A DNA stretch of 64,000 bases from Lycorma delicatula (lineage: Eukaryota; Arthropoda; Insecta; Hemiptera; Fulgoridae). The translations under genes were made by a program, and so were the position numbers. Position 1 is the stretch's first letter. Each line of letters begins with the position of its first letter. The notes under the pieces were generated by a model, which was not told the origin of the DNA, searched no databases, and was given only the letters and a program-made list of their open reading frames with translations. This document shows, one piece after another, positions 58,443-64,000 of this stretch. The stretch spans positions 32,859,020-32,923,019 of the forward strand of contig NC_134464.1 in the NCBI RefSeq assembly GCF_047948215.1. Direction: 5' to 3'.

Positions 58443-59236
58443 TTATTTATTTTTATTTAAATGATTATTATTAATTTAGAAATAAAACATAAAATTATAT
58501 GATTATTGTAGTAATAATAGCTTAAAGAAAAACCAAAAACCTCCATCATGTATAAGGTAACAATATAATAATACAGTTTTTTATAAAGCTATTTTTGAGT
58601 CAACCTATAACACACGTGTTCATTTTTTCTGGCTCAGCAGGTCTTTCATATATTATTATCTAAATAATAATAGTATAGAGTACTGAAATACGATGCAATA
58701 ATGAGAAGTTTATTTATGCATTAAGTAAATCTTCTGTTAAACGTGTAGATCTTAAAATAAACTAAATATATATTAGTGAACATAACAGAACAAACACAAT
58801 TGTTTTTTACTCATTACAATTGTAAAAAAATGCATCTAAATGGAAACAAAAAAATATATATACTAGTTACATCATATCTTTATCAATAAAAAAAATATTG
58901 AAGAATATTTTATTTTCCTGGCAAATACAGCTAGAATAACTAGGGTACCCGGTTTTATACAAATATTTACGTTTTTTCATATAATATAAAATATTATAAT
59001 ATTAAAATATTTACAATTTTTTTTAATTTTTCGTATGAAAAAAAAATTATAATTATAAAAATTAAAAGTGTAATTATAAACAACAAAAACAAACAGAATA
59101 AATTTAAAAGATTATTCACACATAGATTAAGCTTAACAAATTTGCTTAAAGTTTTTCCTAAATCTAATATCGCTTCCAAGAAAGACTAAACAAGAACGTA
59201 AAAATTAAAAAAGAAACAAAAAAAAAAAAAAATGGT
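58201..59236. other. AT-rich stretch with TA tract
   Basis: No gene. (TA)n at about 58407-58438; the minus frame 58994-59179 is Leu/Ile/Phe-rich low complexity. Confidence 0.5.
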
Positions 59237-59370
59237 TATGTAGTGTTTATAATTTTGGAAAATTGTATACATTATTGATAGCTACATATCTACATATGAA
59301 GTACAAGCTTTCAAAAATTGATGTAATGTATTTAAACCAACGGGAGATAAAGTAAAAGACCAAAAAAAAA
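59237..59370 (+). repeat. Family D repeat, fragment
   Basis: TTTATAATTTTGGAAAATTG, TACATTATTGATAG, TACATATGAAGTACAA and TTTCAAAAATTG match the first third of the copy at 20255-20640. Confidence 0.55.
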
Positions 59371-59391
59371 TATCCAAACTTTAAGTCTATA

Positions 59392-59592
59392 CACAAAATG
59401 AAATCAAAACACATTCTGTGAAGCTTTAACTCTCATTCAATCATTTTCCTTCTACATAGTTTCATTTTTATTTCAATATTATCATTATTAATTCCACATG
59501 CATCTTCAACCCTATAGAAAAAATGAAATCAAAACACATTCTGTCAAGCACAAACGTTCATTCGATCCTTTTCCTACTGTATTTCAATAAAA
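59392..59592. repeat. Direct duplication with ~125-bp period
   Basis: AAATGAAATCAAAACACATT and CTGTGAAGC..CATTCAATC.TTTTCCT at 59397-59450 recur at 59522-59575 as AAATGAAATCAAAACACATT, CTGTCAAGC..CATTCGATCCTTTTCCT. Confidence 0.85.
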
Positions 59593-59630
59593 GACATTTT
59601 TTTCTACATACAACTCTATGCCTAAACATA

Positions 59631-61337
59631 CCGTATTTATTCGAGTACCCCCTCGCCCACGAATAAGCCCCGCACCACGATTTTCTGGACCGAAAATCTT
59701 AAAAAAAATCGAGTATATACCGATATTTTAAAGTGCAACAGATATGATAAAAAAATACGTAATATTCAGAAAGTAAAGCATTTAATTCGTTCATTTGAAT
59801 TACAATATTAATATTACATTAATAATTAATTACCGTAAGTAGTAGTTTAGTTCAGAAGAAGTAGGCCAGTAAAACGTAAGAAAGTATCATGTTGAAAAGG
59901 ATCATTTCAATACACTTTTTAATATGGGATTTTATATTTAATTAATCACTGTCACTGTCAATGTCTGTAGAAGAGTTATCGGTAGTCTCCACGTAGCTCT
60001 GCCAAAGGTGATCGTCTTCACTACCATAAAGTTAATTAGATATTTCGCATTTTTTAAAACTTTTCCTTACTGATTGCGTGGAAATACCTTCCCAAGTGTC
60101 TTTTATCTAAACTCAAATCTGGTTAAAATCTTGCCGTTTGATTCTTCCTGTAGGCGTGAAAAAGAAATTTTCATCAGCCATCCATTTACTGTACAGTTGT
60201 TTTAATGCAGATTTGAACAGTTTATTAATGCAGATATCTAGTGGTTGCAATAGAGATGTCAATCCGCCTGGAATTATTACTTGGTCTGTCATATCCTTTT
60301 TTAAAATGTCTTTCACTTTATCAGTCATATGCCCCCGATAACTATCCATAACTAGCATACCGGCATTTTCTTTATTAAGTGAATCTCCTGATTGCTTTTG
60401 TCATACACACCTGATCCAATTTAAAATTAAGGTTTCGCCCATCCAACCTGATTCCTGTGCTCTGATAATAACTGCATTTACCTGTACGGTAGGAAGAGTA
60501 TTTCTTCTAAAAACAATGTACGGAGGTAATTTTGATCCATCAGAAGTAATGTAAAGCATAACACTACACCATTGTTTTTCATTACCACCAGTGCTAATCG
60601 TAACAATTTTCACCTTTATTGTTTACGGTTTTGACAAATGTCATTTCAAAATATACGGGGTTTGATCAGCGTTTCCTATTTGAGAAGGAAAATAGCCTTT
60701 GTCTTTTCTAAGATCTATTATGTATTTGTGAAAATGTAATATTTTTTGTTCATAAGCGTTTGAAAGTTGTTGAGAAATGGTCGTCTTTCGTCTTATTAAC
60801 AAATCATTTCGTGCAAAAAATCGTTTTATCCATCCACGGCTTGCTTTAAAATCAACTTTATTTAATGATTTAGCGATTTCACAAGCCAAATAAATTACCG
60901 TATTAAACTTTCCAAGATAAACTAAACAGATAAAATGCACATAACCATCCACATGTACAAACAGTACAATGACTATGGCGAATAGACAAGAAGACGATGG
61001 ATGGGTAACTGATACTGTAACTGTAGTGTTATTAAAATAGGATGCAGCCTATACAGAATTAATCAGTTTTATAAAAATACTGTAACTTCGTTCCTATCGA
61101 TAATATGAACCGGATGTTAATAATTAATGATGTATTCTGTATAAGCGGCATCCGGTATTGATAAAGGAAAGTTATGTAACTATATTTATGTGACTGAATT
61201 TAGGTACTTCTAAGAAAACGTTTACTTTACATAAATGATCCTATCCTAGCTAAAGGCTATGTTTTAAGTAAGTCCTGAACCCTTATTTTTTCTCTCCAAT
61301 TCCAAGAAAAAAGTTCGGGGTACTCGAATAAATACGG
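59631..61337 (-). mobile_element. Pogo/Tigger-like DNA transposon
   Basis: The ends carry a perfect 21-bp inverted repeat beginning CCGTATTTATTCGAGTACCC (left from 59631; right as complement ending 61337). TA lies outside both ends (59629-59630, 61338-61339). The 1707-bp interior holds a minus-strand DDE transposase of the pogo/Tigger kind. Perfect TIRs suggest a fairly recent insertion. The element is short for an autonomous member, and an N-terminal DNA-binding part is not visible, so internal deletion is likely. Confidence 0.93.
60113..60952 (-). pseudogene. Pogo/Tigger transposase pseudogene
   Basis: N-terminal side (60952-60641): KVDFKASRGWIKRFFARNDL and LLIRRKTTISQQLSNAYEQ, the CENP-B-type helix-turn-helix, then SQIGNADQTP with the first catalytic Asp. 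After a frameshift comes KIVTISTGGNEKQWCSVMLY, then SGWMGETLILNWIRCV. An in-frame TGA stands where these enzymes usually have Trp; the same frame then gives MLVMDSYRGHM (second catalytic Asp), VIIPGGLTSLLQPLDICINK (third Asp) and LYSKWM. All three acidic residues remain, but one stop and at least one or two frameshifts inactivate it. The open pieces 60401-60613 and 60113-60358 are one interrupted frame. Confidence 0.93.
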
Positions 61338-61364
61338 TATTTATGTTGAGCTAAGGTTTTTTAC

Positions 61365-61446
61365 CTTTATATACCATTTAACCTTATATACCTTTAACCT
61401 TTATATACCTTTATATACCTTTATATACCTTTAACCATTTATATAC
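61365..61446. repeat. Minisatellite of ACCTTTATAT units
   Basis: About eight imperfect units of TATACCTTTA(ACC)T, of 10-16 bases, directly beyond the right end of the pogo-like element. Confidence 0.88.
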
Positions 61447-61936
61447 TAGATCACAACAAAAGAGATGTGATGAACAAAATTACTATTTCTAATAGTATTC
61501 TTAATACTGTTTCGTAACTTATTGAATTCATCCTGTAGTGGTAGGATGAAAACAATATGTCTTGTAATAATATGACATCCTTGTAGAAAATGGAATCGAC
61601 CAAGTACGTAAGTAACCAAAAGCTCACTTGGTAACTTGACCAAGTGAGTAACATCATTACACGATTTATTTTCAATCGAAAAAACGTGGTACTTTGATCT
61701 TACTTGACCGTTCATCAATGTAACTCACAAATGTGCGAAAAAATTAGATTCAAACATCTACTCCGAGATGACACCGATTTTGTCACCTCTAACTTTGATT
61801 GCATGGAAGTTCGTATATACTCGCTTGGAGCAATATTTGTTTTTTCTTCAGATCCCTCCAGGTTAATTTAAAATGCCGTGCAACCTAAATTACCTGAGTA
61901 AAATTACTAATTAATGCCTTAACTTTGAAGTTAAAA
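61447..61936. other. AT-rich spacer
   Basis: Overlapping minus frames at 61446-61718 have no motif. A small palindromic pair (CACTTGGTAACTTGACCAAGTG near 61625-61646) is the only structure seen. Confidence 0.45.
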
Positions 61937-61995
61937 AATCTGATGAGAACACCACATGACTTTCTTGTACGCCCATTAGATTACATATATACATT
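61937..61995 (-). repeat. Family B repeat, end fragment
   Basis: AAAAAATCTGATGAGAACAC, CACATGACTTTCTTGTACGC and CATTAGATTACATAT match the first ~60 bases of reverse-strand copies. It stops at ACATTTTTACTTCCTTGT, which is repeated 34 bases later at the start of a plus-strand copy. Confidence 0.8.
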
Positions 61996-62025
61996 TTTAC
62001 TTCCTTGTGAGAACATTAAAATTTA

Positions 62026-62595
62026 CATTTTTACTTCCTTGTACGAAGTAAAGGAAGTATTGTAATCGCGAAAAATTTCGGCTTTTAGATTTCAACGGAA
62101 ATATTTATTTTGACCATCCCTAAATCCATTATGACAAGTTTCGGCGTGACGTCTCTACGTATAACTCAAAAACGATTGCCATAAGATGTTGACATTTTTA
62201 ATTTAAGACTGCTGTAACATCTAGTTGTGCACCTCCCCTTTTGATTGCAATCGATTGAACCAAAAGTGTCCTAAAAAGTCCAAAATCTAAAACATTTGGC
62301 TTTTGAACTTTTTCTTAAAAGCAATAATAAGCTCTCATTGATAGCTCTTCATCATAAGTGTTACTTATTTTCATTGGTTCCAGAGTTATAGCCAAATAAA
62401 ATTTTAATTAATGAAATATTTGGATCTTAACAGGGGAAGGCAGATCGGTTTGAATCAGACTTCATCTTCTTCTTCTTTTTTAAATTTTTTTTTTTTTTAT
62501 TTAAATATATTGATTTGTTAATAAATTATTATAATTGTAAAAAAAATGTTTACGTAAATAATAATTCAGTAATAACAACACAATATATATATTTT
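62026..62595 (+). repeat. Family B repeat, copy 6 (most of the element)
   Basis: It runs from ACTTCCTTGTACGAAGTAAAGGAAGT (8-bp stem, 10-nt loop) through the usual motifs and the B-box-like GGTTTGAATCAG (62447-62458) to about 62595. There it fades into AT-rich sequence without the closing GTGTCCAC hairpin. The missing end may be the fragment lying in opposite orientation just upstream. Confidence 0.85.
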
Positions 62596-64000
62596 GGTCT
62601 AGATGAACCAGTTGGACCCTAAAACGTAGATTTGTAAAACAAAACCTGGTACGCAATTTTTGATATTACCGCCAAAATTATAATAATGTATTTTTTTAAA
62701 AGAAATATAATTAAAATATTCTAATATAATGTATTTTGTTATAATATTATTTCTGAACACGGAAAAGAAGAATAAATATTAAGAATATCTTTCAAGGTAA
62801 CACTAAAGGAAAGTGATGAATGAAATAGAATTCCAACAATTCTCATTCGTTACCTAACAAGTTTTTCTGTAAATTAAAGGCTATAAATTGTTATTTACAC
62901 GTACGTATTCAATGATTGTTATATAATAATCGGGTAATTACACTTAATTTACCAAAGATTTCTCTCTCTCTCCTTTCGCAAGCTGTATCGTGTTTTACGT
63001 GCTTACAATTTTTATTTTTTTATTAAATTAATAAAACTCATACATCATTTTTGTATATAAAGATATCATTTTAAAAAGATTTACACAGATCATTCGATTT
63101 TTTTTATAAGAATTAATATTAAGTCATCTATTTATAATTATTTACATTAAAATTGAAATACATATAACCTGATTGGACGCATCTGATAATTATTATTATT
63201 ATAATTAATAAATCATTTATTTTTTATTTATTATTACGTCTTGATCTCCAGATAAAATATTAAGTTAAAACAAAAATATATTTTAAAAGATTGATTATAA
63301 TTATCCCTGAAAAAATAATAATTTATTATAAGCCTATAAAAGTATAAAAATAATGTTTTATCAATATAAAAATTAAAACAGGTCTAAAAGCTTAATATTA
63401 TACAATTTTTATATTATTTTAGCAATTAATAAAAATTAATTTTTTATAATGCATTTTCATTATAACCAAGGACGTACGTAGAATAATTGGACACCGACCA
63501 AAAAAAAAGAAAAAAGATTACTCAGTTCAACAATAATGAAATTCTTATGTTGCAATTAATTTTCCTCTCCCGGATTGTAAATACTAAGTATATAATTACT
63601 ATTAAGTTTATTAGGTACAGCTATCATTAGTCAAAATTTCTTTCTTTGACAATAACTATGTTCATTATACTCGTATAACTTCTGTTAAGAACAGAGGGAA
63701 GAACAGAAAGATTATCTTATAATAGAGTTAAATATTATTTGTATAGTACTCTGATAAACAACGGCACATTGAGATACAATAAACAGATAAAAAGGAAACA
63801 ATTTCTTTCCTCACATTTTTTTATATTAAATATGACATGTTATATTTATTATTCTTTGAATAGACTACACCATTTTCATAAATGATTTATATCTCATGAC
63901 AGGTCATCTCAAACCATTACGGTTATGATTACATGACTAACCATTATTATGATAAATTGTAATATATTACGACTTTTCAACTTACATCCTAATTTCCGAT
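62596..64000. other. AT-rich stretch to end of window
   Basis: No gene, RNA or repeat was recognised. A CTCTCTCTCC tract lies near 62963-62973. Confidence 0.5.

Overview
This is AT-rich, non-coding eukaryotic DNA, most likely from an insect. A hemipteran is my best guess, judged only from the style of the repeats. I find no protein-coding host gene and no host exon with conserved content. Every recognisable peptide belongs to a transposable element, and nearly all of those frames are broken. The window is best read as intergenic or intronic sequence built from nested, decaying mobile elements. The one place suggesting host gene control is 43971-44239, where a palindromic NRF1/Ewg-type site lies upstream of a small GC rise.

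DNA transposons: three Tc1/mariner/pogo-superfamily elements can be delimited by terminal inverted repeats (TIRs) and TA target sites. They are a Tc1-like element at 16647-18116, a mariner at 42110-43410 and a pogo/Tigger-like element at 59631-61337. All three transposases carry stops or frameshifts. The mariner sits inside a copy of another repeat (family C), which gives a clear relative order of insertion.

Retroelements: there is one probable solo LTR (8624-9345). There are non-LTR 3' pieces at 21150-21655, 27180-27830, 39190-39985, 47354-48480, 50200-50750, 55770-56225 and 57487-58200, recognised from RT, RNase H or C-terminal peptides. Several short insertions with A-rich ends carry no recognisable protein. 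Two of these have clear target-site duplications (TSDs; 2246-2437 with 14 bp, 22029-22347 with 13 bp), and one (52239-52711) splits a family B repeat.

SINEs: the commonest feature is a ~300-bp tRNA-derived SINE (SINE1) with an 18-bp perfect palindrome between its A and B boxes. Four copies have 14-16 bp target duplications. A second tRNA-headed SINE (SINE2) appears with two different tails, one of which is shared with SINE1. A third tRNA-like head lies at 29888-30005.

Other interspersed families: family B (~700 bp, eight loci) has a hairpin at each end, a 13-bp inverted repeat joining the ends and an internal Pol III B-box-like motif. Family C (~740 bp, two copies) has inverted GGTAGATTTCA motifs. 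Family D (~400 bp) has three diverged copies. The rest is AT-rich filler with AT, CA, GATA and GA microsatellites, a degenerate tandem array at 1965-2880 and several strong short hairpins.
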